DNA of 64,000 bases from the IMG/VR virus record IMGVR_UViG_3300030419_007010, positions 62,001 to 126,000 of that record; one strand, 5' to 3'. Of this stretch, positions 46,743 through 55,043 are shown in pieces. Position 1 is the first letter of the stretch. Every line of letters starts with the position of its first letter. This DNA comes from a virus. A model generated the notes under the pieces. That model had not been told where the DNA came from. It worked only from the letters and a program-made list of their open reading frames with translations, and ran no database searches. A program made the translations under genes and the position numbers.

Positions 46743-47530
46743 TCATTAACTCGCTTCTTCCACAAGATAGTTTCAGGATTTGATGTAAAATCTCTAAGAA
46801 GCCCTCTTCCTAAATGAGAGAAGACTGGTACGCCGTCGAGATGATGTTCTTCTCCTCTCATATCTTCAGTCATAAACTTAATCTTTGATTTATCTATTCT
46901 GGGACTTATCAATGGTAGGCCAATCCCAGAATATTCAGACTCATGTAAGCTAGTTGGTATTTTACAAGAGGTATCTAAAAATATCTCGTCCCCAGGGGAT
47001 CGGCCATAAATCTTACAATTATCTTCTGTAATTGAGATATGACAGTTTTCTGGTTTCCAACACAGTCCTGTTTCCTTAAGCTTGTCCACTAGAAAAAGGG
47101 CCATAATACAGTTTGGATTATTCATAAATTTATTTTGATCCACACCATACTCAGTGCCAACTATTATTGTCTTCTCATCTAACAAAGATATTAATTTTTC
47201 ATCCCACCCTTTACACAAAAACGCAGTGTCACAATCTAACATCATGCCGTATTTTGAATTCATTTCATCAAATATAGAATTTAAACATGTACCATGGCCA
47301 GTTCCAGTTCCTGCGCCAAATGTTAAATTATCAAGAATAACAAACTTTTTTTTATGCTTCGTATCGATATTATCCAAAAAAGTAATATCTACTCCGGCTT
47401 GATTTATCCCAAAAATAAATTCAATATCATAATTTCCACTAGCCGTTCTCTCTATAGAAGAAATTAAAAACTCAACAAATAACTCTGAGTTTCGGCCACA
47501 CGGGATCCCAATTTGTAAAAGTTCTTTCAT
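46724..47530 (-). CDS. GT-A-type glycosyltransferase-like protein (268 aa)
   Basis: Residues 1-105 fit a GT-A Rossmann-like nucleotide-binding half: LLQIGIPCGRNSELFVEFLI, IEFIFGINQAG, GHGTCLNSIF and the DxD site LDCDTAF (D99-D101). The C-terminal half has TEDMRGEEHHLDGVPVFSHL and is otherwise unfamiliar. GAGG lies about 7 bases upstream of the ATG, and the gene overlaps the next by 19 bases. I infer a soluble glycosyltransferase. A nucleotidyl- or galactosyltransferase-like variant would look similar. Confidence 0.68.
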   Translation of the reverse strand: MKELLQIGIPCGRNSELFVEFLISSIERTASGNYDIEFIFGINQAGVDITFLDNIDTKHKKKFVILDNLTFGAGTGTGHGTCLNSIFDEMNSKYGMMLDCDTAFLCKGWDEKLISLLDEKTIIVGTEYGVDQNKFMNNPNCIMALFLVDKLKETGLCWKPENCHISITEDNCKIYGRSPGDEIFLDTSCKIPTSLHESEYSGIGLPLISPRIDKSKIKFMTEDMRGEEHHLDGVPVFSHLGRGLLRDFTSNPETILWKKRVNEWLKNL

Positions 47531-47543
47531 TAATTTTCCTCAA

Positions 47544-48632
47544 TTAATATGCATTAACCACATTAACAATCTTTTCTCTATCCTCGCTAGAAAGCCACCA
47601 TCCAACAGGTATATTCATAAGCTTACTTTCAAATTCTTCAAGTCCTTTTAAGCTGTTATCTTTATACTTTTTGAAAACGCTATAGAAATCATTTCTCTTG
47701 TGGACAACATCCGTTGCAATACCATTATCAAACATATATTTTTTAAATCTTTCGCGATCTTCTACAAGAACAGAATATATCCAGTACGAACTCTCGCTTT
47801 TAGATGATTGAGTAAGCTTTTTAACTTTCTTATTTGAAATATTTTGGTCAAAGAATTTACCATTAGAAATATGGCTATTGATAATAAAATCTACATATTT
47901 TAATTGTTCCAAACCTATTACTGCATTAATATTATTCATGTGCATTTTATATCCACATTCTGTAATATCTTGTTCCCATCTAGATCCGCCGGTAAACTTT
48001 CTATCTAGCCCAAACCATCTCAACTTCCTAACTCTTTCGTTGTCCGATTCTTTTAAACACGCAATTGCGCCGCCGTCGACGGTTGTCATATGTTTGATGG
48101 CTTGAAAAGAAAAGCAGACAAAATCACTATGTGAACCTATTTTTTTATTATTATAGCTAGCACCTAAAGCATGCGCTGCGTCTTCAACTACTTTTATATT
48201 ATTTTCTTTGGCTATAGAAGATATAGAATCTATATCAAACGGTTGGCCGGCCCAGTGGACACCAACTATTAATTTTGTTTTTGAAGTAATTTTCTTTTTA
48301 ACGCTTTCCGGATCTATATTTCCGGTAGCAGGGTCTATATCCGCAAAAACTAATTTAGCACCAGTTTGAAACAGAGGCTCGTTTGTAGCCATACAAGTCA
48401 TAGCTGTTGTAATCACTTCATCTTCAGGTTTTAGATCGCAGGTATGATATGCCAAAGTTAAAGCAGAAGTACAGCTATTAACTAGAGATGTATTATTATT
48501 CTCAATATAAGAAGAAAACTCTGTTTCGAACTTATCAGAATATTCTCCCTCGGTTATAAATCCTGTTTTAAAAACCTCTTCTATTTTATACCCTATGTTG
48601 TCTGGGCAATGAACTTTAAAAAGTGGTATCAT
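47544..48632 (-). CDS. DegT/DnrJ/EryC1-family sugar aminotransferase
   Basis: I place the start at 48632 (MIPLFKVHCP) because GAGG lies four bases upstream and the ATG overlaps the dehydratase stop (ATGA). The resulting 362-residue protein has the PLP motifs: FITEGEYSDKFE, NSCTSALTLAY, EDAAHALGASY with Asp151, and Lys180 in FSFQAIKHMTTVDGG for the Schiff base. These enzymes aminate 4-keto- or 3-keto-6-deoxy nucleotide sugars using glutamate. The gene follows directly after an RmlB-like dehydratase, so a dTDP- or UDP-amino-6-deoxy sugar is the likely product; a formyltransferase in the cluster could act on it. Confidence 0.92.
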   Translation of the reverse strand: MIPLFKVHCPDNIGYKIEEVFKTGFITEGEYSDKFETEFSSYIENNNTSLVNSCTSALTLAYHTCDLKPEDEVITTAMTCMATNEPLFQTGAKLVFADIDPATGNIDPESVKKKITSKTKLIVGVHWAGQPFDIDSISSIAKENNIKVVEDAAHALGASYNNKKIGSHSDFVCFSFQAIKHMTTVDGGAIACLKESDNERVRKLRWFGLDRKFTGGSRWEQDITECGYKMHMNNINAVIGLEQLKYVDFIINSHISNGKFFDQNISNKKVKKLTQSSKSESSYWIYSVLVEDRERFKKYMFDNGIATDVVHKRNDFYSVFKKYKDNSLKGLEEFESKLMNIPVGWWLSSEDREKIVNVVNAY

Positions 48633-49642
48633 TCTTCCTCTAACCATTCTGGATTTTGGACAGTCCACTCAACCGTGGTTTTCAACGAGTCTTCAAAATT
48701 AATAGGTAATTCCCAGCCTAACGAACTCATCTTTTCCCCGCATAAAGAATATCTAAGATCGTGCCCAGGCCGGGAACTATGAAAATCTACCATTTCATAG
48801 TTTAAAGGTTTGCCTATTACATCTGCAATATAGCTAGCTAATTGTAGATTATCTACTTCTTTTTCTCCAACAATATTGTATTTCTCTCCAATTTCTCCCT
48901 TCTCTAGAAGAAAAAGAATAGCTGCAGCTATATTTCTAGCATGAATATAAAATCTACTTCCAGCTCGTTTCTTGTCCGGATAGGAATGAATATAAACTTT
49001 ATTGCCATTCAATACATTTTTAATTGTTTTAGGAATAAATTTTTCTACATGTTGCCTTCCACCAAAAGCATTCATTACATTTATACTCATTAGTGGTATC
49101 TTATACGTGTTTTCATAAGCAATACAAATATTTTCAGCGGCCGATTTACTAGCTGAATACGGATTAGTTGGCTTATGTCTATCCCATTCTTTATAAGCAA
49201 GATTATCCGGAGCGGAGCCGTAAACTTCGTCAGTACTAAAATAAAAGAACATTTCCAAATCTTTTAGTTCTCTAGCATATTCTAGCATCTCAACGGTACC
49301 GTCAATGTTGTTATGAAAGAACTTACGAGGTTCTGAAATACTATTGTCCACATGAGATTCTGCAGCCATATGAATAATAAGATTAACATCCTCTCCGATT
49401 TCTTTTTTGAGGCCTACAGTAATTGGTAAGGTAATATCAACAGGAAATACCTTCACTCGTGGATGAGGATAAGACCCGTTAGACTTTAGTCTCTCTAAAC
49501 CGTAGCTCGCATAGCTAAGTTTATCTAAAATAATAATATCCCAGTTGGTTTTTCGCAAGAAATGTTCTACAACATGATGTCCTATAAATCCTGCACCGCC
49601 GGTAATTACTACTTTTTTCTTATCATAATTATATGTTTTCAT
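48629..49642 (-). CDS. rmlB: dTDP-glucose 4,6-dehydratase-like SDR
   Basis: The 337-residue protein has the cofactor motif TGGAGFIG (14-21), HMAAESHVDNS (91-101), the signature STDEVYG (136-142) and catalytic Tyr162/Lys166 in PYSASK. DEVYG is characteristic of RmlB-type 4,6-dehydratases. The product, a 4-keto-6-deoxy sugar, feeds the adjacent aminotransferase. GAGGAAAGA precedes the ATG. It overlaps the downstream aminotransferase by four bases and the upstream gene by four. A UDP-sugar substrate is possible, so the gene symbol is tentative. Confidence 0.9.
   Translation of the reverse strand: MKTYNYDKKKVVITGGAGFIGHHVVEHFLRKTNWDIIILDKLSYASYGLERLKSNGSYPHPRVKVFPVDITLPITVGLKKEIGEDVNLIIHMAAESHVDNSISEPRKFFHNNIDGTVEMLEYARELKDLEMFFYFSTDEVYGSAPDNLAYKEWDRHKPTNPYSASKSAAENICIAYENTYKIPLMSINVMNAFGGRQHVEKFIPKTIKNVLNGNKVYIHSYPDKKRAGSRFYIHARNIAAAILFLLEKGEIGEKYNIVGEKEVDNLQLASYIADVIGKPLNYEMVDFHSSRPGHDLRYSLCGEKMSSLGWELPINFEDSLKTTVEWTVQNPEWLEEE
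48637..48640 (-). promoter_or_regulatory. Shine-Dalgarno GAGG deciding the aminotransferase start at 48632
   Basis: The minus strand reads GAGG four bases before ATG at 48632, within the final Glu codons of the dehydratase gene. The in-frame ATG at 48668 has no such motif and would give a 36-base longer overlap. Confidence 0.7.
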
Positions 49643-50247
49643 TCTTTCCTCTTTTTAGCCACAATCAAAATGTACAATTGCGGTAAGTCTTCCCATAAGG
49701 TTCTTATACTATAAAGTATATCAAAGTTTTTGTTAATTGATTTTAGTTCCAATACGTTAGGAACTTCCTGCATAATAGCTTTGTATACGTCGTGGTAGCC
49801 AAACTTTTTTACTCTATCACAAAAGATCTTGTATTGTTCGTTTTCTAGGAAAGAATCATCCCAAACAGCTGACCAGAGAAAATTATCGTCTTTATACGCG
49901 TATTCTTGCTCTCCGTCTTTAACCCAGCCTATCTTATAGTTTTTAAATCTCCAGTGATCGCCGAGTCCCCAATCAGCATATAATATTCCATCATCATTTA
50001 AATGCTCATGACATTTTCTTATAAACTGTTCAGGATCTCTAGCAAAATAAGGGCACCTCAAAGATATGATTGTGTCATAAGTACCGTCTAAAGACCAATC
50101 ATCATTTATATCCCAATTGCCGATTTGTAAATCGTACAAATCTCCTGGAAAAACATTATTGTTTTGGAACCCTAATAGAGCTACTCTTCCCTTTGGCACA
50201 ATCGTTTGTCTGTACCAAGGATTTAATATCCCGTCTGATTTACCCAT
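49639..50247 (-). CDS. Methyltransferase-like protein without a standard SAM motif (202 aa)
   Basis: The 202-residue protein resembles a class I methyltransferase from its middle onward: TYDTIISLRCPYFARDPEQFI, followed by CHEHLNDDGILYADWGLG, the usual post-motif I strands. Motif I itself is unusual (RVALLGFQNNNVFPG), with no GxGxG. It may be a degenerate methyltransferase, bind SAM in a divergent way, or have another role. It is inside the sugar cluster, its GAGG is three bases from the ATG, and it overlaps the dehydratase gene by four bases. No membrane segment. Confidence 0.6.
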   Translation of the reverse strand: MGKSDGILNPWYRQTIVPKGRVALLGFQNNNVFPGDLYDLQIGNWDINDDWSLDGTYDTIISLRCPYFARDPEQFIRKCHEHLNDDGILYADWGLGDHWRFKNYKIGWVKDGEQEYAYKDDNFLWSAVWDDSFLENEQYKIFCDRVKKFGYHDVYKAIMQEVPNVLELKSINKNFDILYSIRTLWEDLPQLYILIVAKKRKE

Positions 50248-50292
50248 TACCTCTTCTCAAACTCAACTATTAAATGCAATTGCTTAATTATA

Positions 50293-50781
50293 TTATTCTT
50301 TTTTCATTTTAATAGAAAACACTTTTTTGCCATTTCTTTCTATCATATTTTTTTCAATTTCATAAAAACCTAGGTTTTTGTAGAGGTTTATTGCCCGGTG
50401 ATTAAATTCTAAAACTTCCAAAAGAATATTTTCATAATTTAGTTTTTCTAATTCTTTTAAAACACTCTTGTAAGCTTTCATCGCGTAACCCTTACCTCTG
50501 TAATTTTTGTTAATGTCGGCGCCGATGTAAAGTGAGTCTTTAGTTACGTTGCTAAATCTAAAATACCCGATTTTTTCTTTATTTTTTTCAATTATAAAAT
50601 GAAAAGTAGATTGATTTAAATCAAACCATCTTCTACACTCTTCAATTGTATGTGTAGATATATCGTGTAACCATTTAGAAACTTCATTTCTTGTTTTATT
50701 AAAAAAATCCAGGTCTTCGTATTTCATTTTGTAAAAATTAAAATCTTTGCATTTAAAGTCTTTTAGTCTTATCTCGTTCAT
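50293..50781 (-). CDS. GNAT-family N-acetyltransferase
   Basis: The 162-residue protein has the GNAT fold pattern: IGYFRFSNV strand, LYIGADINKNYRGKGYAMKAY with the acetyl-CoA pyrophosphate loop YRGKGYA (94-100), then LLEVLEFNHRAINLYKNLGF. This is the RimJ/PseH-type arrangement in which an amino group, often of an amino sugar, is acetylated. In nonulosonate and N-acyl sugar pathways such an enzyme follows a DegT aminotransferase, and here the aminotransferase lies two genes downstream. The gene sits between two short gaps of 31 and 45 bases; the start has no clear Shine-Dalgarno motif. Confidence 0.85.
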   Translation of the reverse strand: MNEIRLKDFKCKDFNFYKMKYEDLDFFNKTRNEVSKWLHDISTHTIEECRRWFDLNQSTFHFIIEKNKEKIGYFRFSNVTKDSLYIGADINKNYRGKGYAMKAYKSVLKELEKLNYENILLEVLEFNHRAINLYKNLGFYEIEKNMIERNGKKVFSIKMKKE

Positions 50782-50812
50782 ATATTATATACATAGAATC
50801 CGGAATCGCCCA

Positions 50813-51511
50813 TTAGATTAAATCCTCCATAAAACAGAATTCTATGTTATCAATATTATCCTCTAAGAAAGATTCAAGCTTTTCTTTGTGTTTAATATTC
50901 AAATAATTACGATCCCACTCGCATGCGTGATAAACAATTTCTGTTTTTTCAAATAAATTTAATGGTTTGAGAGGAGGATTAACATTATAATAAACTACGT
51001 TATCAATCTGCTTATCATATCCCTGATATATATCATCTTCAGTTAGGGCTAACACCTCTATTCCAGAAGCTTTTGCAGCGCGCAAAGCATCCGGAGACAT
51101 CTTCCAGGCAGGAGGTCTAAACACGGGCTTAAATAGCTCTGAGAGGTTAGCAGCGTCAGCAACTTTATACATCTCTTCAAATAGTTTCATTGCCTGTTCA
51201 TAATTTAAATTCTTGAATTCATCATTATTTGAGACACCTGGAATTCCATGAAGATACCCGTGATATCCAATTTCAAAATTTTCCTTCGGAAGTGCTTTTA
51301 AGAGTTCGCAAAATTCAGGAAAAATATCCAACCTTAATGGACCCTTTGTTGATGTTGGTCCCACTGTCCTCCAATAAGAAATAGGAACAAATAACGTGAA
51401 CTTTATATCTGGAAAAATAATCATTAATTCAAAACATCTTTCCAAAACATTTGCTGATGAATGGGGATGTGGTGAAACGTCGTCGATGCTTATATTTACT
51501 TTATATTGCAT
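50813..51511 (-). CDS. Polysaccharide deacetylase-like protein (NodB fold)
   Basis: The 232-residue protein has the metal-site start VNISIDDVSPH (Asp10, Asp11), the HxxxH pair in GYHGYLHG (His84, His88) and FRPPAWKMS, the TxRPP-like catalytic block; ALTEDDIYQG lies near the end. These match the NodB-like carbohydrate esterase 4 group, which removes N- or O-acetyl groups from polysaccharides. It overlaps the downstream glycosyltransferase by 16 bases. No signal peptide is seen, so it would act in the cytoplasm on a precursor, which is unusual for the family. Confidence 0.8.
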   Translation of the reverse strand: MQYKVNISIDDVSPHPHSSANVLERCFELMIIFPDIKFTLFVPISYWRTVGPTSTKGPLRLDIFPEFCELLKALPKENFEIGYHGYLHGIPGVSNNDEFKNLNYEQAMKLFEEMYKVADAANLSELFKPVFRPPAWKMSPDALRAAKASGIEVLALTEDDIYQGYDKQIDNVVYYNVNPPLKPLNLFEKTEIVYHACEWDRNYLNIKHKEKLESFLEDNIDNIEFCFMEDLI

Positions 51512-52407
51512 ATTATCTCTACGTATTTATCAACAACTTTGTCGATAGCATCATCATATTGTAAAGCTTTGTTTTTATAAAAATCATAATTTTCACACAC
51601 GGCTTCGATAGAAGCTATCATATCAGCTGGATTGTCAAAACTTAAACCATACTTATTACAATAATTGTCAACGCTTCCGCCGTTTTTATGATATACAACG
51701 GGTAATCCAGCAGCCAGCCCCTCTAACACATGATTAGCTCCAGCTTCCTCCTCTGAAGCTGTAAAATATACACTATTTTCTGATAATATTTTTGCTATTT
51801 TGTCGTTATCGCCAGTTGCTTCAATATACCTAGTATTAGTAAAGCCTATGTTATTTGGTAATCTTCCAATATATGTAAATGAGTACTTATTGTTTGCGCC
51901 AACATACTGATCTAAAAGCTTATAAAAATGAAATCCTTTTTTAGGATTTGTAGACCAATGATGTGTAATAATATTATAAGATTGACTATCGTTGTTTCTA
52001 TATTTATAGAATTCTTTTAAAGGAGCATTGTGAATGATCTCACAGTTATCCTTAGAAAATTCTATTTTTTGTTTTGACCACTCACTAGGAAATATTAAAA
52101 AATCAGATATATTACTAGTTTTCTTTACTAAATCAAATAACTCTGGTTTTCCATGTGTGCCAACATCTCCAATTCTTTGAATAATTTTAGACTTAAACAA
52201 GATTCTATGATTTAAAAAATGTTGATACCATTCGCCATGTTGGTTGGGTCGCGGGTCCTGACAATATATTACATCAATATCTTCGTCAAATAACCTATAA
52301 ACAACCTCATGCCCTAAATCTTTTAATCTATCGGACAAGTTACAAATTATCTTATTACCACCGCCCCACGGACCAGTAACCGGCTCTCTATTAATATAGA
52401 TTTTCAT
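51496..52407 (-). CDS. GT-B glycosyltransferase (family 4-like, 303 aa)
   Basis: A GT-B enzyme with an N-terminal NREPVTGPWGGGNKI loop, a middle YIGRLPNNIG strand, and the donor-site motif ASEEEAGANHVLEGLAAGLP followed by VVYHKNGG. The E-x7-E arrangement (EEAGANHVLE) is family-4 like. The 303-residue length is shorter than usual (about 370), with a compact N-lobe. It overlaps both neighbours, 16 bases with the deacetylase and 17 with the epimerase. The donor is unknown. Confidence 0.82.
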   Translation of the reverse strand: MKIYINREPVTGPWGGGNKIICNLSDRLKDLGHEVVYRLFDEDIDVIYCQDPRPNQHGEWYQHFLNHRILFKSKIIQRIGDVGTHGKPELFDLVKKTSNISDFLIFPSEWSKQKIEFSKDNCEIIHNAPLKEFYKYRNNDSQSYNIITHHWSTNPKKGFHFYKLLDQYVGANNKYSFTYIGRLPNNIGFTNTRYIEATGDNDKIAKILSENSVYFTASEEEAGANHVLEGLAAGLPVVYHKNGGSVDNYCNKYGLSFDNPADMIASIEAVCENYDFYKNKALQYDDAIDKVVDKYVEIICNIK

Positions 52408-53350
52408 CTTTGTACCATTTTATACATTTTAGTATTCCATCAGATAACGATACATATTTGTGTTCTGGTATGTATGTCTTCAGCAAAGATAAATCTGGCT
52501 GTCGTCTTAGTGTGTCAAAATCACGAGAAGGAAGGTGAACTGGCGTAAACTCTTTTTCTTGGTTACTCAAATCGTGTATAGTTTTTGCTAAATCAATCAT
52601 ACTAATGAGGTTGTCATTACCTAGATTTACCACCTCGTTGGTGGCTAGATCTGCCAGCTTAACCGTTAAATCAACATGATCATCTATATAACAGAAACAC
52701 CGAGTTTGTAAGCCATCTCCTATTATAGTAAAGTCTTCAGAATTATTAACTTTTCTTATAAATTCAGGTATTACTTGACCATACTCGGTATTATCCATCC
52801 TAGTACCGTAAGTATTAAAAATTCTTAATATTAAGAAATCTAGATTATTCTGCTTCGCGAACATCTTAACATAAAAATCTCCAATTACTTTAGAAGACGA
52901 ATAGCTGTCTCGATCTGTAAAGATATTTAATAGTATATGTTCTCTTTCTGAAGTAGGTAAAGGAGGGTTATTACCATAAGCTTCTGAAGTCGACGCATAA
53001 ACAATTTTCTTAATACTTGAGCCTTTTATGGCCTGCAGCATATTTTGTGTTATTAAGATGTTGTTGTTAAAAACATCGTGCGGGATATCATAAAAATACT
53101 TCGTGCCATTAATAGCCGCATAATGATACAGGATATCCGGATTATGTCGAGCAACTATTTGTTTTATCTGCTCGACATTCTCTGTTAAGTCTAATTCATA
53201 AAAAGAAAAATTATCATGATTTGGTAAATTCTCTTTCTTTCCGCGAAAAAAGTTATCAATTCCAATAACTTTATAGCCAATAGATAACAACTTATCAGTT
53301 AAGTGGCTTCCTATAAAACCAGCAGCACCTGTTACTAAAGCAGTTTTCAT
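52391..53350 (-). CDS. NAD-dependent sugar epimerase/dehydratase (extended SDR, second copy)
   Basis: The 319-residue protein has TGAAGFIG (7-14), YASTSEAYG (118-126) and the catalytic Tyr150/Lys154 in YSSSK. It includes NTYGTRM and RCFCYIDDHVDL, which are features of UDP-glucuronate 4-epimerases and UDP-glucuronate decarboxylases. It starts at the last base of the dehydrogenase gene (TAATG), mirroring the pair at 34487-36164. It could convert a UDP-uronic acid to its epimer or to a pentose. ATG-overlap coupling implies one pathway with the dehydrogenase. Confidence 0.87.
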   Translation of the reverse strand: MKTALVTGAAGFIGSHLTDKLLSIGYKVIGIDNFFRGKKENLPNHDNFSFYELDLTENVEQIKQIVARHNPDILYHYAAINGTKYFYDIPHDVFNNNILITQNMLQAIKGSSIKKIVYASTSEAYGNNPPLPTSEREHILLNIFTDRDSYSSSKVIGDFYVKMFAKQNNLDFLILRIFNTYGTRMDNTEYGQVIPEFIRKVNNSEDFTIIGDGLQTRCFCYIDDHVDLTVKLADLATNEVVNLGNDNLISMIDLAKTIHDLSNQEKEFTPVHLPSRDFDTLRRQPDLSLLKTYIPEHKYVSLSDGILKCIKWYKDENLY

Positions 53351-54141
53351 TATTCATCTCTCATACCATCAAAAACAGTAATCTTATATTTTGAATTTTC
53401 TTTTAATAAACAATCAAAAAACTCAACGTTAGTATTCTTTGCTAAAAATGCCATGGCTCTAGTATCTTTAGGAAGACACATACCACCGAAACCACGTAGA
53501 TCAGAATTACAATCTAAATATTTTCCGTTTATTTGATTTCTAAGAGTCATAGTATTTTTAATTTTTGTATAATCAGCGTCTTGTTTTTCACACAACTCAT
53601 AGAAACTATTAGCAAAAGTAACCAAAGTTGCGTTATAAACATTATTATAATATTTACAAAATTCTGCTTCTGTTACCGAAAGCTTTACAAAATTTTCAGG
53701 CAAAGAACCGTGAGCTTTTTTAATCAATTCATAATTTGAATCTGTATTTGCTCCTATTACACAAAGATCATGGTTATTAACAAAATCCTCATACGCACAT
53801 CGTTCTCTTAAAAATTCTGGAACAAAACAAATATTCTTATTTTTAAATCTTTCTTGGAGCTTTTTAGTAGTTCCAGGAGCTACTGTAGACTTAATACAAA
53901 TTAAACCTGAGTAGTTAAGCTCTAGTAGATGAGAAATTACCTCTTCTACAATGCTAGTGTCGCACTCTCCTGTCTCTTTTGACGGTGTAGGTACACATAA
54001 AAAACATATTTCAGTATGTAATACATCCTCGATCTTTGTGTCCATCCTAATATCATGTGCTATTACTTCATGTTTCAGATCTAACAAGCCCTTATATACA
54101 GCTTCACCTACTACTCCTACTCCGATGACTCCTATCTTCAT
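53350..54141 (-). CDS. Short UDP-glucose/GDP-mannose dehydrogenase family protein (second copy)
   Basis: The 263-residue protein has IGVIGVGVVG (3-12), CVPTP (49-53), KSTVAPGTT (84-92), VPEFLRERC, and the catalytic RGFGGMCLPKD with Cys222. Like the protein at 35319-36164 it lacks the C-terminal UDP-binding domain of full-length (about 430-residue) enzymes. The two copies are clearly diverged. It shares one base with both its upstream and downstream genes, so it is translated in series with them. The likely reaction is oxidation of a nucleotide sugar to the uronic acid. Confidence 0.87.
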   Translation of the reverse strand: MKIGVIGVGVVGEAVYKGLLDLKHEVIAHDIRMDTKIEDVLHTEICFLCVPTPSKETGECDTSIVEEVISHLLELNYSGLICIKSTVAPGTTKKLQERFKNKNICFVPEFLRERCAYEDFVNNHDLCVIGANTDSNYELIKKAHGSLPENFVKLSVTEAEFCKYYNNVYNATLVTFANSFYELCEKQDADYTKIKNTMTLRNQINGKYLDCNSDLRGFGGMCLPKDTRAMAFLAKNTNVEFFDCLLKENSKYKITVFDGMRDE

Positions 54142-55043
54142 TATAACCTCTTAAAAAAATCTAAATATTTTTCAATATGTGTATCTAATTTAAACTGTTG
54201 GATATTATTAAAATTCTCTTCAACGTCTTCTTCAGTGGGAAAATAAATTTCTTTTTCTACATCAATAATACAATTGTCATTTAACGTTTGGCTAGCCATC
54301 CCCATATCAGTTGAAATAATTGGAACCTTCATTGCTGGCGCTTCTAGAAGAGATTGTGGGCCGCCTTCGTAACGAGAAGAAACCAAATATAAATCGCACG
54401 CTGCGTACATCTTTTGTACATCTTCCAGAGGAACCATTTCTTTATATGTATATTTTATTCCAGCTTGTTCTAACCGAGATATAACGTATTGTCTGCGCCA
54501 GCCGCCTAATAAAATATGCAAATTATCTTTTTCTAATTTCTCTACATAATCACAAAATAAATCAGGCCCCTTTTCAAGTTTAGGTGTCTTAAGATCAAAA
54601 CCCTCTGTATCTCTCTGGAAAGAGCCGATTATATAATCGTCTTTCGGCAAGCCAAGATATTGACGACAGCCTTGTTTATTAAGCTCATACCAGCATTTTT
54701 CATTATACCAATATCCTATTACTGTAATAGGTTTATTAGTGTGTTCCTTAATGAAATTTTTTGTTTGTTCACAGGGAACATGATAATGATCAACAAACTG
54801 ATCTCTTATTAAAAAATCTTGTTTGTTAAATTTATTTGGAGTAACATGATGAACAGTAAGAACTACTTTTTTTGACATTAGTAAATTAGTATTAATCTTT
54901 TGCCACGAATATCCATCTATTAACCATATAATATCGCTTTCTAATATATTAGTTGTAGAATATTCTTGTTTTTTAAGATACCATTCCTGTGATATTCTAT
55001 CTAAAATCCAGTTTTCTCCTGGGGCTGTTGCAAATACTTTCAT
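54141..55043 (-). CDS. GT-B glycosyltransferase (family 4-like, 300 aa)
   Basis: The C-terminal lobe shows SRYEGGPQSLLEAPAMKVP and IISTDMG, the conserved donor-site region of family 4 (E-G-x-P-x-x-L-x-E). The N-lobe starts KVFATAPGENWILDRI and contains ILLGGWRRQYVISRLEQAGI. AGAGGTTATA precedes the ATG; it overlaps the next gene's start by one base (TAATG) and the upstream gene by four. The protein is soluble. The sugar donor is not predictable from these motifs. Confidence 0.85.
   Translation of the reverse strand: MKVFATAPGENWILDRISQEWYLKKQEYSTTNILESDIIWLIDGYSWQKINTNLLMSKKVVLTVHHVTPNKFNKQDFLIRDQFVDHYHVPCEQTKNFIKEHTNKPITVIGYWYNEKCWYELNKQGCRQYLGLPKDDYIIGSFQRDTEGFDLKTPKLEKGPDLFCDYVEKLEKDNLHILLGGWRRQYVISRLEQAGIKYTYKEMVPLEDVQKMYAACDLYLVSSRYEGGPQSLLEAPAMKVPIISTDMGMASQTLNDNCIIDVEKEIYFPTEEDVEENFNNIQQFKLDTHIEKYLDFFKRL

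Noticed and set aside
50248-50292. 45-base gap with a GCAATTGC palindrome, considered as a terminator or operator
   Set aside because: There is no GC stem with a T run in transcription direction. The palindrome is short and expected by chance.
50782-50812. TATAAT-like string about 8 bases before the GNAT gene start, considered as a promoter
   Set aside because: It is too close to the start codon and no -35 match lies at the right distance.
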